Shown: positions 55,801 through 63,653 of the stretch, piece after piece | How the letters are laid out: every line of letters begins with the position of its first letter | Numbering within the stretch: the stretch's first letter is position 1 | Assembly: GCF_000764645.1 (NCBI RefSeq) | Contig: NZ_JRGK01000015.1 | Location: forward strand, 62,001 to 126,000 | Length of the DNA: 64,000 bases | Direction: 5' to 3' | Source of the DNA: Aeromonas finlandensis | GTDB lineage: Bacteria > Pseudomonadota > Gammaproteobacteria > Enterobacterales > Aeromonadaceae | Notes under the pieces: generated by a model | The model's input: only the letters and a program-made list of their open reading frames with translations | Databases searched by the model: none | What the model was told of the DNA's origin: nothing | Made by a program: the position numbers and the translations under genes

Positions 55801-56558
55801 TCGTGCTTGAGGGTGGTGGAGAGGCTCACCTGCTGGCTCACCCACTGTTCGCGGGTAGCCTCGTCCATCAATGCCACGTCGCCGAGGCGCTGGGCGATGG
55901 TGGCCAGTTTTTGCTGCTCTTCCCGCGCCCGCTCATAGGTCTGGATGGAGATGGCGGAGTAGAGCTCGGTGCCGGTCATCCGTTCGAGCAGGGCGGAGCG
56001 CTCGTTGGCGTCCGACTTGAGGAAGGCGGCGAACTCCCCCTGCGGCAGGATCACCGCACGGCGGAACTGCTCCCAGGAGAGGCCCACCAGCTCGTCGATG
56101 CGATCCTGCAGCTCTCGCTTGCTACCGGAGAAGACCTGACCCGACTCCACATCGGTCAGGGTGCGCTCCTGTGCCTGAAAGCGCCCTTCCGAGCGGTTGC
56201 GGGCACGGCGCACCGCCCAGCGGGCCAGCCAGATGCGGCCATCGCAGCCGCGAAACTGCACCTCGGCAAAGCCGCTGGCGTTGCCGCGACTGAGGATGCC
56301 GCGTACGTCGTTGGCCTTGAGCTTCTCTTCATCATCCATGCGGCCCACTTCGGCCACGTTCTTGCGATTGGCGATAAAGCGCGGCATCTCGTCGTAGAGG
56401 GCCAGACAAATGGCGTCGAGCAGGGTGCTTTTGCCCGCGCCGGTGTTGCCGGTGATGGCAAACAGGCCGGCGGCGCCAAGTGCCCCCTTGGTAAAGTCGA
56501 TGGTGAAGGGGCCGGTCAGACTGGCCAGATTCTCACCTGACAGAGACAAGATTTTCAT
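52806..56558 (-). CDS. sbcC: Exonuclease subunit SbcC (SMC-like ATPase)
   Basis: 1250 residues from the ATG at 56558 (MKILSLSGENLASLTGPFTIDF), with AAGGAG 11 bases upstream; a GTG at 56570 overlaps that site and is less likely. Walker A TGNTGAGKST near residue 38, long Gln/Leu-rich coiled coils, zinc-hook CPLC at about 614-617, ABC signature LSGGESFLVSLALALALSSL and Walker B FIDEGFGTLDPDSLD. With SbcD it cleaves DNA hairpins and blocked double-strand ends. A mini-ORF repeats its start just upstream. Confidence 0.95.
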   Translation of the reverse strand: MKILSLSGENLASLTGPFTIDFTKGALGAAGLFAITGNTGAGKSTLLDAICLALYDEMPRFIANRKNVAEVGRMDDEEKLKANDVRGILSRGNASGFAEVQFRGCDGRIWLARWAVRRARNRSEGRFQAQERTLTDVESGQVFSGSKRELQDRIDELVGLSWEQFRRAVILPQGEFAAFLKSDANERSALLERMTGTELYSAISIQTYERAREEQQKLATIAQRLGDVALMDEATREQWVSQQVSLSTTLKHEQQQQQLMQDLRDLNSRIAAQLQGCAEGQSALDAALQAHGAAAPERDEFARAEQAQVARADHDELARLTLEVQQQEKVIAELGPELAKLEEQTQQSALTEQQLLAEKIAAEREWGALQPELKRAQELDTRIREKVQQLQKIQQEGAQEREVQLTLEQGWREQSKQVELLKQQHQQWGLWLEEHKGLAPVARQWQPLLTAMQDWAEDADKLQQLLTLRDHKLRALQQLQRQLEQGQQDRDYWQHEQARLQQQQNELQEQQWESRLAKAQEQWQQQTEQLGQLRQLLELADYGRNHGEQHGRLQQEIAQLEQALGKLAILGEELAPARERLALQRDEARHALEQSRAIASFEQHRHILSDGSPCPLCGAEDHPYSQSQPQVAGILGQLAERARSLELEWDRLNHQYIQCESERQELARQLAVRQQHLPELEARAEQLTQRWQQLGGDTLLGHPLPLRQSPIEWNELMSTLLGRGQALELGLAQSQQQLRQAQLGQQQLQGVRQQLSQLATQHQQFDQQWQEADRQRIALEGEVKGMGEQEATLRQRLEQGAHRLDEQMGGQPWRQWLGSQQWHEWQRACEAWLHGQSEWERLASEIASLTPALSAQEARLQTQRELLHKLERDYKEHEQQRQGLLTSRSSCLGGEEIPLVESRWQQRLQQLASELELMQSSARALRERQTELKTRLTHVEQEKQVSSRRKREVLGRWAAHASTLGIAEYDLRRLLAITPDELKARRTALQGLEDALGEARTRLAERQRALALEESKRDRYREHHPELAALPDAELSEQLAVRGANCRALEEQLFECKSKLAQAEAAALKAGSLQQELAAQQAVADHWQQLCDLIGQANGAKFRTFAQSLTLERLLLEANVQLAELSPRYRLERVPGTDLALQVVDLDMGDEVRSVDSLSGGESFLVSLALALALSSLSSRQTQVESLFIDEGFGTLDPDSLDLALASLDSLQAAGRQIGVISHVQTLVERIGVQIRVEALGGGESRVLVP

Positions 56559-56647
56559 TGTGAATTGCACTCCTTCATCCGTGCCGCTTTCTTCGCAGGG
56601 AGGTTGGCTCTGCCCAGATTCTCACCGGATGGGGTCAAGATTTTCAT
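56555..56647 (-). other. 30-codon mini-ORF bridging sbcD and sbcC, echo of the SbcC start (89-bp offset)
   Basis: ATG at 56647 overlaps the sbcD TGA. The peptide begins MKILTPSGENLGRAN, a degraded copy of SbcC MKILSLSGENLASLT; ATGAAAATCTTG and GGTGAGAATCTGG are exact at DNA level. The preceding TGAAGGAGT ribosome site is duplicated too: one copy inside the sbcD end, one in the mini-ORF serving sbcC. The mini-ORF TGA overlaps the sbcC ATG. Best read as a junction-spanning tandem duplication that separated two formerly overlapping genes. Confidence 0.55.
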
Positions 56648-57870
56648 ACATTGGACTCCTTCACCTGCTCCAGGATCTCTTCAAACGAGGCGACCAGCCC
56701 AGCCTCGGGCTCCCCTTCAAACTGACGCTGATAGCAGAGGCGAAACACCTCGGTGGGGGAGAGCTCATCCAGCCTGCGCCGCTCGCGGCCATCGGCCAGC
56801 CCTTCGCCCGAACCCTGATACTGGGTGCTGATGCGGGCCAGACGCACCGGCTTGTCTGCGATGGCCGCCAGAATCCGTTCGCGGATGCGGGCTTCTGGCT
56901 TGGGCAGCAGCAGACGCACTTCGAGGAAGGGTTGTGCCTCTTGTGGACAAGCAGGCAGCTCGAGCGATGCGATGGCGTTCAGCGCGTCGTCGAGGGTGCT
57001 CTGGGGCAGGCGGATCATCTCCACCGCGCGGGGCACCGGGATCCGCTCCAACCCGGCCAGTTTACCCCCCGCAAAGGTCACTTCCAGCACCTGATGGTTG
57101 TAGTTGGCCTCGGCGAGCGAAAGTGGCAGCGGCGAGCCGCTGTAGTGCACCCCCTCGGCCGGGCTCTGGGCCAGATGGAGGTGACCGAGCGCCGTGTAGT
57201 CAGCCGCGGCGAAGAGATCAGCAGGCAGGGCGTGCTGGTTGCCGCCGAGCACCCGCCGCTCTGACAGCTCCGAGAGCTGGCCCGCCGCCAGATAGGCGTG
57301 GCCCATGGCGATGAGCGGCAGATCCTCCCCGCAGCGGGCGCGCCCTTCGGCCAGCACCTCGGCGTAGACTTGGCGCACTCCTTCGATCAGCCTGTCCTGC
57401 CCCTCTGCCAACGACTCTACCCGCAGATCGCTGCTGCGCAGGAACGGCACGGCGGCGCACCAGGCGGCAATGTTGCCCTCCCGGTCTTGCAGCGGTACCA
57501 GCAGGCGGTCGGTTTCGAGCTTGCCCTCACTGTCGCGGCTGATGCTGCCCACCAGATGAAGATCAAAGGCGCGCAGCAGCTCGTGAGGGGCATCGAGCTT
57601 GGAGGGGGAGTCGTGGTTGCCGCCGATCAGCACCATGTTGAGGCGGGGCATCTCGGCGCGCAGTCTGGCCAGAAAACGGTAGAGCTGTTGCCAGGCGCTG
57701 GCGGGCGGATTGGCGGTATCAAACAGATCGCCCGCCACCAGCAGGGCGTCGATCTCGCGCGCCTTGAGGGTGTCGCTCAGCCAGTCGAGGAAGGCATCGT
57801 GTTCAAAACGGCGGTCATGGCCATGGAGTTGATGGCCAAGGTGCCAGTCGGCGGTATGGAGGATTTTCAT
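56644..57870 (-). CDS. sbcD: Exonuclease subunit SbcD
   Basis: 408 residues from the ATG at 57870 (MKILHTADWHLGHQLHGHDR); no strong ribosome site is seen. Mre11-type phosphoesterase motifs: HTADWHLG, VAGDLFDTANP, IGGNHDSPSKL, GHAYLAAGQ, YTALGHLHLAQ and YSGSPLPLSL. Catalytic nuclease of SbcCD, an Mn-dependent single-strand endonuclease and double-strand exonuclease. First of the two genes. Confidence 0.95.
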   Translation of the reverse strand: MKILHTADWHLGHQLHGHDRRFEHDAFLDWLSDTLKAREIDALLVAGDLFDTANPPASAWQQLYRFLARLRAEMPRLNMVLIGGNHDSPSKLDAPHELLRAFDLHLVGSISRDSEGKLETDRLLVPLQDREGNIAAWCAAVPFLRSSDLRVESLAEGQDRLIEGVRQVYAEVLAEGRARCGEDLPLIAMGHAYLAAGQLSELSERRVLGGNQHALPADLFAAADYTALGHLHLAQSPAEGVHYSGSPLPLSLAEANYNHQVLEVTFAGGKLAGLERIPVPRAVEMIRLPQSTLDDALNAIASLELPACPQEAQPFLEVRLLLPKPEARIRERILAAIADKPVRLARISTQYQGSGEGLADGRERRRLDELSPTEVFRLCYQRQFEGEPEAGLVASFEEILEQVKESNV

Positions 57871-57973
57871 GAGAAAGCAGCCCGGTTGCAGGGACGGTGC
57901 CGGTGGCACCCGATGGAGACAAGATGAGGATGCCCCGTGCTTTTTTCAAGTAAAACAGGGGGCTGGCATCGAT

Positions 57974-58402
57974 TCAGGCAGGTGTGCAGCACATCCGGTA
58001 TTGGGGGTGGCCGGTGAGGGGATCGGACTCCTCGGCCTCGATGACGAAGCCGTGGCGGCGATAGAAACGCACCGCCTGATCATTCTCGACAAAGACCCGG
58101 GCGTGGAGCGACGCCCCCTGACGCTTGGCCTCCTGCAGCAGGGCGTGGCCGACGCCGCGACCCTGACGGTCGGGGCGCACGAACAGGGCGGCGAGGTAGT
58201 TGTCCACCAGCGCCATAAATCCGAGCAGATCGCCGCGCTCTTCGAACACCCAGATGGTGGCGCGTTCGAGATAGCGGGTACGCAGATCCTCCTGGGCCTG
58301 CCACCAGCAGGAGGCATCGACGAAATCGTGGGCCTGCAGGGAGGCCAGCAACCAGATTTCGGCGATCTCTTCCATGTCTTCGGGGCGACTTGGCCGTAAC
58401 AT
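57974..58402 (-). CDS. GNAT-family N-acetyltransferase
   Basis: 142 residues from the ATG at 58402 (MLRPSRPEDMEEIAEIWLLAS) with AAGGATGAAGG upstream; the frame is open to 58438. Acetyl-CoA loop in LFVRPDRQGRGVGHALLQEAKRQ, followed by ARVFVENDQAVRFYRRHGFVIEAEE. The N-terminus and length resemble YiaC-type lysine/small-molecule acetyltransferases. Substrate unknown. Downstream, sbcD starts 104 bases further left. Confidence 0.85.
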   Translation of the reverse strand: MLRPSRPEDMEEIAEIWLLASLQAHDFVDASCWWQAQEDLRTRYLERATIWVFEERGDLLGFMALVDNYLAALFVRPDRQGRGVGHALLQEAKRQGASLHARVFVENDQAVRFYRRHGFVIEAEESDPLTGHPQYRMCCTPA

Positions 58403-58529
58403 ACCTTCATCCTTGTTAACAACTTGCACTCTTTGCACACTCGCAGTCTAGGGGAACTTGGCGGCCGCTCAGGTGATATAAATGAGACCCTGTGAGGTCG
58501 ATCGCCCTTTATTTAGCGAGAATGATTGG

Positions 58530-58558
58530 CTGATCACAAAGCGCCTCTCTAGTACAAT
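58530..58558 (+). promoter_or_regulatory. Candidate rdgC promoter
   Basis: TACAAT at 58553-58558 is a good -10 element 32 bases before the rdgC ATG; TGATCA, 16 bases upstream of it, is a weak -35. Confidence 0.4.
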
Positions 58559-58590
58559 ACCCGCCGGACAATCTAGAGACCGAGGACGCC

Positions 58591-59502
58591 ATGTGGTTTA
58601 AAAACCTGCAGATTTATCGCTTTACCCGCCCCTTTGACCTGACCGTGGATCAGCTGGAAACCCAGCTGGAAGCCTGTGCCTTCACCCCTTGCGGCAGTCA
58701 GGACATCTCCCGTTTCGGGTGGGTCAAGCCCCTTGGCAAATTCGGCTCAACCCTGACCCACTCTGCCTCCGGCCACATCCTCATCTGCGCCCGCAAAGAG
58801 GAGAAGATGCTGCCCGGTACCGTGGTCAAGGAGATGCTGGCCGAGAAGGTAGAAGCGATCGAGTTCGAACAGGGACGCGCCCTCAAGAAGAAAGAGAAGG
58901 AAGCGCTGAAAGAGGAGATCCTCCACACCCTGCTGCCCCGTGCCTTTAGTCGTACCAGCCAGACCTTCGCCTGGATCAACCCGGCCGACAATTTGATGGT
59001 GGTGGACGCAGGTTCGGCCAAGAAGGCGGACGATCTGCTGGCGCTGCTGCGCAAATCCATCGGCTCCCTGCCGGTGGTGCCGGTGGCCCTCAAGAACCCG
59101 CCCGAGATCACCATGACCGAGTGGCTGAACGAGGGCAACCTGCCTGCCTCCTTCACTCTGGAAGATGAAGCCGAGCTGCGCAGTGCCATGGAGCACGGCG
59201 GCATCATCCGCTGCAAGCAGCAGGATCTGATGACGGACGAGATCAAGAACCACCTGGCCAACGACAAGCTGGTGACCAAGCTGGCCCTCAACTGGGGCGA
59301 GACTGTCAGCTTCGTGCTGGGGGATGATCTCTCCATCAAGCGCCTGAAATTCAGCGAAGAGCTGCGCGAGCAGAACGACGATGTCACCAGCGAAGATCCG
59401 GCCGCCCGTCTGGATGCCGACTTCGCGCTGGTCACCTCAGAGCTGGCCCAGTTTATCCCGGCGCTGTTTGCCGCCCTGGGTGGCGAAGAGCAGTCCATCT
59501 AA
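58591..59502 (+). CDS. rdgC: Recombination-associated protein RdgC
   Basis: 303 residues, RdgC length. Starts MWFKNLQIYRFTRPFDL; other family signatures are FTPCGSQDISRFGWVKPLG, LICARKEEKMLPG, EFEQGRALKKKEKEALKEEIL and TFAWINPADNLMVVDA. A ring-shaped DNA-binding protein that modulates RecA. Near sbcCD and transcribed alone with its own terminator. Confidence 0.97.
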   Translation: MWFKNLQIYRFTRPFDLTVDQLETQLEACAFTPCGSQDISRFGWVKPLGKFGSTLTHSASGHILICARKEEKMLPGTVVKEMLAEKVEAIEFEQGRALKKKEKEALKEEILHTLLPRAFSRTSQTFAWINPADNLMVVDAGSAKKADDLLALLRKSIGSLPVVPVALKNPPEITMTEWLNEGNLPASFTLEDEAELRSAMEHGGIIRCKQQDLMTDEIKNHLANDKLVTKLALNWGETVSFVLGDDLSIKRLKFSEELREQNDDVTSEDPAARLDADFALVTSELAQFIPALFAALGGEEQSI

Positions 59503-59540
59503 CCGGACTTGCGCCTGTTTGGCCTCTGCCATCCCATCGT

Positions 59541-59566
59541 AAAAACCGCCTTCGGGCGGTTTTTTT
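59541..59566 (+). terminator. Intrinsic terminator of rdgC
   Basis: Stem AAAAACCGCC/GGCGGTTTTT with a TTCG tetraloop (59541-59566), T run on the + strand and A run on the other; 38 bases after the stop. Confidence 0.95.
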
Positions 59567-59686
59567 GTGGACAACAGGTGGGCGGGTGGCCGTTTTGCAG
59601 AGAGGGATGAGGGCAAGGAAGGCTGCAAAAAGAGAGGGCCGACAAGTGATTTGTCGGCCCTCTGGTATTTGGCGAATGCTGGAGGC

Positions 59687-59767
59687 GTTACTGGCTTCTC
59701 GGCCGCTCCACATCAACGCTCAGCACTGGCGCTCAGTGGGATATTGCCACTGGAGCATCCTGCGCGG
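59687..59767 (-). repeat. 80-bp degenerate second copy of the FKBP gene 3' end
   Basis: Just downstream of the FKBP stop codon the sequence repeats the last codons and stop at an offset of 80 bases: GTTACTGG at 59687 and 59767, TCCACATCAA at 59707 and 59787, TTGCCA at 59744 and 59823 (one base slipped). The copy is out of the reading frame and decayed. Confidence 0.8.
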
Positions 59768-60238
59768 TTACTGGATCCCCAGCAGTTCCACATCAAAGAT
59801 CAGCACGGATCCCGGCGGGATTTTGCCAGCGGCGCGGTCGCCGTAGGCGAGGTTGGCCGGGATGTAGAAACGGGTCTTCTCCCCTTCCACCATCAGCTGT
59901 ACCCCTTCGGTCCAGCCAGCGATCACCTGATTGAGGCCAAATTCGATGGGCTCGCCACGGGCGACCGAGCTGTCAAAGACGGTGCCGTCCAGCAGCTTGC
60001 CCTCGTAGTGCACCTTCACCTTGCTGGTGGCGGTGGGGTGAACGGTGCCGGTGCCCGGGGTCAGCACTTCGTACTGCAGGCCGGAGGCGGTGGTGGTCAC
60101 CAGCGGTTTGTCCTTGTTGCTGGCGAGGAACTCGGCGCCAATCCGCACGTTGTCGGCCGCCAGCTTTTTGTTGTTGCTGCTGGAGTAGAAGTAGTAGGCC
60201 ACACCGGCAATGAGCAGCGCGATCAGTATGAATTTCAT
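59768..60238 (-). CDS. Membrane-anchored FKBP-type peptidyl-prolyl isomerase
   Basis: 156 residues from the ATG at 60238 (MKFILIALLIAGVAYYFYSSS) with CAGGA 8 bases upstream. One N-terminal transmembrane helix (3-18) or uncleaved signal, then a single FKBP domain (VKVHYEGKLLDGTVFDSSVARGEPIEFGLNQVIAGWTEGVQLMVEGEKTRFYIP ... GVLIFDVELL pattern). It lacks the dimerisation domain of FklB/FkpA, so a symbol is not assigned. Likely a periplasm-facing folding catalyst. Confidence 0.88.
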   Translation of the reverse strand: MKFILIALLIAGVAYYFYSSSNNKKLAADNVRIGAEFLASNKDKPLVTTTASGLQYEVLTPGTGTVHPTATSKVKVHYEGKLLDGTVFDSSVARGEPIEFGLNQVIAGWTEGVQLMVEGEKTRFYIPANLAYGDRAAGKIPPGSVLIFDVELLGIQ

Positions 60239-60365
60239 CGGTTTTTCCTGTTCCATGACATGTAAAAAGTGCAATGAGGGCGCCATCTTATCGCGCACCG
60301 CTCTCGATGGCGAGCCACAGGGCGGGAGGATGTGAGCGGGCAGGCAAAGCGGGGTGACGCAGATG

Positions 60366-60396
60366 CAAAAAGGGGCGAGTCGGTGACTCGCCCCTT
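60366..60396 (-). terminator. Intrinsic terminator of the Na/Pi cotransporter gene
   Basis: Minus strand stem AAGGGGCGAGTC/GACTCGCCCCTT (60385-60396 and 60370-60381), GGT-type loop, then TTTTTT; 17 bases after the gene stop. Confidence 0.93.
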
Positions 60397-60412
60397 GTCA
60401 TGGCGGCGGCGA

Positions 60413-61561
60413 TTACTTGGCGGCCACCATCATCAGGGCGGGCAGGGCGAAGAAGAGACCCGCCACATAACCCAGTGCCAGCAGCTTGTTCTCGCTGCCT
60501 ACCCGGGCCAGCCCCTCGGCGGCGCGCACCGGCAGGTCACGCAGGAAGGGGATGCCATAGATGAGCACCACGGCGAAGACATTGAACAGCACGTGGACCA
60601 GTGCGATGGTCAGGGCCAGCTGGGCACCGGCTCCGCTGATGGCGGTAGCAGCCAGCAGGGCGGTGATGGTGGTGCCGATATTGGCCCCCAGGGTGAAGGG
60701 GTAGAGCTGACGGGTGCTGAACACGCCGCCGCCGGCCAGCGGGATCATCAGGCTGGTGGTGGTGGAGGAGGATTGCACCATGATGGTCACCAGCGCACCG
60801 GAGGTGATGCCGCTCAGCGGGCCACGGCCCAGCGCCTTGTGCAGCACCTCTTTGGCGCGGCCAACCAGCACCTTCTGCAGCACTTTGCCCAGATAAGTGA
60901 CGCAGGCGAGGATCAGCAGGATACCGATGACGATAGTAGCGATGGCGGCCCCCTTGCCCGGCAGGAAGGCAACGGCGCTGTCGATCAGCTGCTGGGCCGG
61001 TGCGGTCAGCGGCTTCATGAAGTCCATGCCCTTCATTGACATGTTGGCGGAACCCACCAGCAGGTTGGCCAGCCACTCGGCGCTGTGTTGCAGCAGACCG
61101 AACATCAGCTCCAGCGGCAGGAAGATGAACACTGCCAGCAGGTTGAAGAAGTCGTGCACGGTGGCGGCGGCGAAGGCGCGGCGGAACTCGGTGCGATCCC
61201 GCACATGGCCCATGGAGACGATGGTGTTGGTGATGGTGGTGCCGAGGTTGGCCCCCATCACCATGGGAATGGCCATGCCGATGGGCAGGCCGCCTGCCAC
61301 CAGACCGACGATCACCGAGGTGACGGTGCTGGAGGATTGTACCAGCGCGGTGGCCAGAATGCCGAGCAGCAGGGCGACAAAGGGGTTGTTGGCAAAGGCG
61401 AAGATCTGGGCTGCGCCCTCGGCACCGCCGGAGAAATCTTTGAAACCGTGGGAGATGGCGCCCACGGCTACCAGGATCAGGTAGACCAGTACGATGACAC
61501 TCATCCAGTTGAACAGGGCGCGGGTCGCGGGCGGCTGTGACAAGGAGTGATGGTGTTGCAT
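60413..61561 (-). CDS. Na+/phosphate cotransporter family protein (NptA type)
   Basis: 382 residues from the ATG at 61561 (MQHHHSLSQPPATRALFNW) with AAGAGG upstream; an ATG at 61582 with AAGACGGA is an alternative. Internal repeat of the PF02690 domain with the paired QSSS signatures (VQSSSTVTSVIVGLVAGG and VQSSSTTTSLMIPLAGGG) and two ANLGTTIT/ANIGTTIT motifs, about eight hydrophobic segments. Sodium-driven phosphate uptake, as for Vibrio NptA. Two 11-bp-period Pho boxes lie upstream, supporting phosphate-starvation control. Confidence 0.93.
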   Translation of the reverse strand: MQHHHSLSQPPATRALFNWMSVIVLVYLILVAVGAISHGFKDFSGGAEGAAQIFAFANNPFVALLLGILATALVQSSSTVTSVIVGLVAGGLPIGMAIPMVMGANLGTTITNTIVSMGHVRDRTEFRRAFAAATVHDFFNLLAVFIFLPLELMFGLLQHSAEWLANLLVGSANMSMKGMDFMKPLTAPAQQLIDSAVAFLPGKGAAIATIVIGILLILACVTYLGKVLQKVLVGRAKEVLHKALGRGPLSGITSGALVTIMVQSSSTTTSLMIPLAGGGVFSTRQLYPFTLGANIGTTITALLAATAISGAGAQLALTIALVHVLFNVFAVVLIYGIPFLRDLPVRAAEGLARVGSENKLLALGYVAGLFFALPALMMVAAK

Positions 61562-61626
61562 AAAGCCTCTTGGGACGGTCATTCCGTCTTGGGTAGTTGA
61601 TGACCCGCGCATTTAATCAGTGGTAA

Positions 61627-61674
61627 ATGACAGAAATATGACAAGGTGACACTTTTATGATGGTTTTATGACTG
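61627..61674 (-). promoter_or_regulatory. Two PhoB boxes upstream of the Na/Pi cotransporter
   Basis: On the minus strand TTGTCAT-ATTT-CTGTCAT (61627-61644) is a near-consensus Pho box (two 7-bp repeats 11 bp apart). Immediately before it AGTCATA, CATCATA and GTGTCAC are also spaced 11 bp (plus-strand unit starts at 61646, 61657 and 61668). The set ends 65 bases before the start codon. Confidence 0.75.
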
Positions 61675-61828
61675 GGGAGGGGGCTTTTTTGGCAACTTCT
61701 TCGACAAGGTGTGACGGATATGGACGATTATCCGGTCGCCCGGGGGCTAGCGGCGCAATAAGGCTTGTGCTCCCGGCGCAGGGCGCTATGCTGCTGCGTT
61801 TCTTTTGAGTCGTGGAGTAATAAGCGTG

Positions 61829-62212
61829 ATGCGAGCATGGGTTCTCTCTCTTTCCCTCGGGTTGTTGTCAGTCGGCGTGCAGGCCAAGTCAGTGCTGCAG
61901 CCGGAGTGCAATCTGGACAAGGCGCTGAAGAACGAGGCGATGGGTGCCTCCGTCGGGGTCAAGGGGCGTTGTGACAGCGAGATGCTGATGCGTCAGCAGA
62001 AAGAGAAGGCGAAGGACGAGCTGAAAAATGGCACTGCCGATCTGCGCGACAAGGCGAGCGACAGCGTGCAGGGTGTCCGTGATGACGTCAAAGCGACCCA
62101 GCGCAAGGCCGACAAGGCCGAAGAACAGCTGAAAAAAGCCCACAAGGATGTCAAAGCGGTGGCCAATGATCCGCTCAAGGCAGCCGCGACCGCGGTGATC
62201 AACAACAGCTGA
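61829..62212 (+). CDS. Small exported, charged helical protein of unknown function
   Basis: 127 residues from the ATG at 61829 (MRAWVLSLSLGLLSVGVQA/KSVLQ); a GTG directly before it (61826) has better spacing to GGAG and may be the real start. The signal peptide should be cut after VQA. The mature part has two cysteines (PECNLD, GRCDSE) that could form a disulfide, then a long Lys/Asp/Glu/Ala-rich amphipathic helix (about 50-110). It resembles periplasmic coiled-coil or LEA-like small proteins; no family is recognised. Confidence 0.7.
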   Translation: MRAWVLSLSLGLLSVGVQAKSVLQPECNLDKALKNEAMGASVGVKGRCDSEMLMRQQKEKAKDELKNGTADLRDKASDSVQGVRDDVKATQRKADKAEEQLKKAHKDVKAVANDPLKAAATAVINNS

Positions 62213-62257
62213 TCCGCTCGCCCTCTGGCGGCGGTGTGACAGTGCCGGTGAAATAGC

Positions 62258-62283
62258 AGAAGGGGAGCCATGGCTCCCCTTCT
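62258..62283. terminator. Terminator-like palindrome between convergent genes
   Basis: Perfect 26-bp palindrome (AGAAGGGGAGCCA and its complement) followed by CTCTAT on the + strand; lies between the small exported protein gene and the APC permease gene. Confidence 0.75.
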
Positions 62284-62306
62284 CTCTATCCGTTATCCGC
62301 AAAGGA

Positions 62307-63653
62307 TCAGGCGTCAGCCGCTTCCTCGTACTGACGGAACGGGATGCGGAACACCGCCAGGCGCAGGAACAGATAGGTCGCACCCAGACCGGCCCAGATC
62401 AGGCCCAGCTCCAGGGAGCTCTGCTCCAGGTTGATCCAGAGGGCACCGATGGTGGCGGCGCCGAGCAGCGGCATCAACAGGTAGATGACGTGATCCTTGA
62501 GGCTCTTGTTGCGCTTCTCGCGTACCCAGAACTGACCGATCACCGACAGGTTGACGAAGCTGAACGCCACCAGCGCCCCGAAGTTGACCAGCGCCAGCGC
62601 GGTATCCAGATCAAACGACACGGCGGAGAGGGCCAGACCGCCCACCATCAGCACGTTGATGGCCGGTGTGCGGTATTTCGGGTGGATGTAGCCAAACACC
62701 CGCTCCGGGATCATCTGGTCACGCCCCATCACGTAGAGGATGCGCGACACACCGGCGTGGGCAGCCATGGCGGAAGCCAGTACCGCGACAGTGGTGCAGA
62801 CCAGCACCACGGACTGGAAGAAGGTGCCGCCAACGTAGCGGGCAATCTCCGGCAGTACCGCGTCAGGATGCTGGAACACCGAGAGGCTCGGGAAGTAGAG
62901 CTGCAGGCAGTAGGAGACCACCACGAAGATGATGCCGCCGATAAGCGCCGTCAGCACGATCGCCTTGGGGATCACCTTGCTGGCGTTCAGGGTCTCTTCG
63001 GAGAGGGAGCTCAGACCGTCAAAGCCGAGGAATGAGAAGCAGAGGATGGTTGCACCGGTGAAGAGCGGCACCATCTGGGCTGACTCGAAGTGGAACGGAC
63101 GGCTGCTCATCAGGGTACCGGCCCCTTCGCCGTGGTAGATGCCCCACGCCATCAGGCCGATGAAGATGGTGATAATGGCGATCTGGATCACCACGATCAG
63201 CCCGTTGAGGTTGGCCACCAGACTGATACCGCGCAGGTTCAGGAAGGTCATCACGGTCACCAGACCCAAGATGAAGACCCAGGGCTCGACGCCCGGGAAC
63301 ATGGCGGTCAGGTAGATCTTGGCCAGCAGGATATTGATCATCGGCATGAACATGTAGTCGAGCAGGGATGACCAGCCGACCATGAAACCGACGTAGGGGT
63401 TGAACACCTTCTGGGCATAGGTATAGGCAGAGCCCGCGGAGGGGAACTTGCGAACCAGATGACCGTAGCTGAAGGCGGTGAGCAGGATGCCGCCCAGAGC
63501 CAGCAGATAGGCAGTTGCGACCCGGCCATCGGTGATGTCACCGACGATGGCGAAGGTATCGAAAACAGCCATGGGGGTCAGATAGGCCAGACCCATCACA
63601 ATCACTTGTGTCAGGGTAAGGGTCTTGAGCAGCTTGGCGCCTTGAGATGCCAT
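62307..63653 (-). CDS. APC-family permease, probable polyamine/amino-acid importer (PuuP/PlaP-like)
   Basis: 448 residues, about 12 hydrophobic segments, APC superfamily. Substrate-site motif [24 protein letters not shown] in helix 1 and [26 protein letters not shown] are close to the putrescine importers PuuP and Pla[16 protein letters not shown] is the helix 6 signature. Proton-driven uptake of putrescine or a related amine is likely, but substrate is not proven by sequence. Its ATG overlaps the stop of a 46-codon upstream ORF as TAATG. Confidence 0.85.
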   Translation of the reverse strand: MASQGAKLLKTLTLTQVIVMGLAYLTPMAVFDTFAIVGDITDGRVATAYLLALGGILLTAFSYGHLVRKFPSAGSAYTYAQKVFNPYVGFMVGWSSLLDYMFMPMINILLAKIYLTAMFPGVEPWVFILGLVTVMTFLNLRGISLVANLNGLIVVIQIAIITIFIGLMAWGIYHGEGAGTLMSSRPFHFESAQMVPLFTGATILCFSFLGFDGLSSLSEETLNASKVIPKAIVLTALIGGIIFVVVSYCLQLYFPSLSVFQHPDAVLPEIARYVGGTFFQSVVLVCTTVAVLASAMAAHAGVSRILYVMGRDQMIPERVFGYIHPKYRTPAINVLMVGGLALSAVSFDLDTALALVNFGALVAFSFVNLSVIGQFWVREKRNKSLKDHVIYLLMPLLGAATIGALWINLEQSSLELGLIWAGLGATYLFLRLAVFRIPFRQYEEAADA

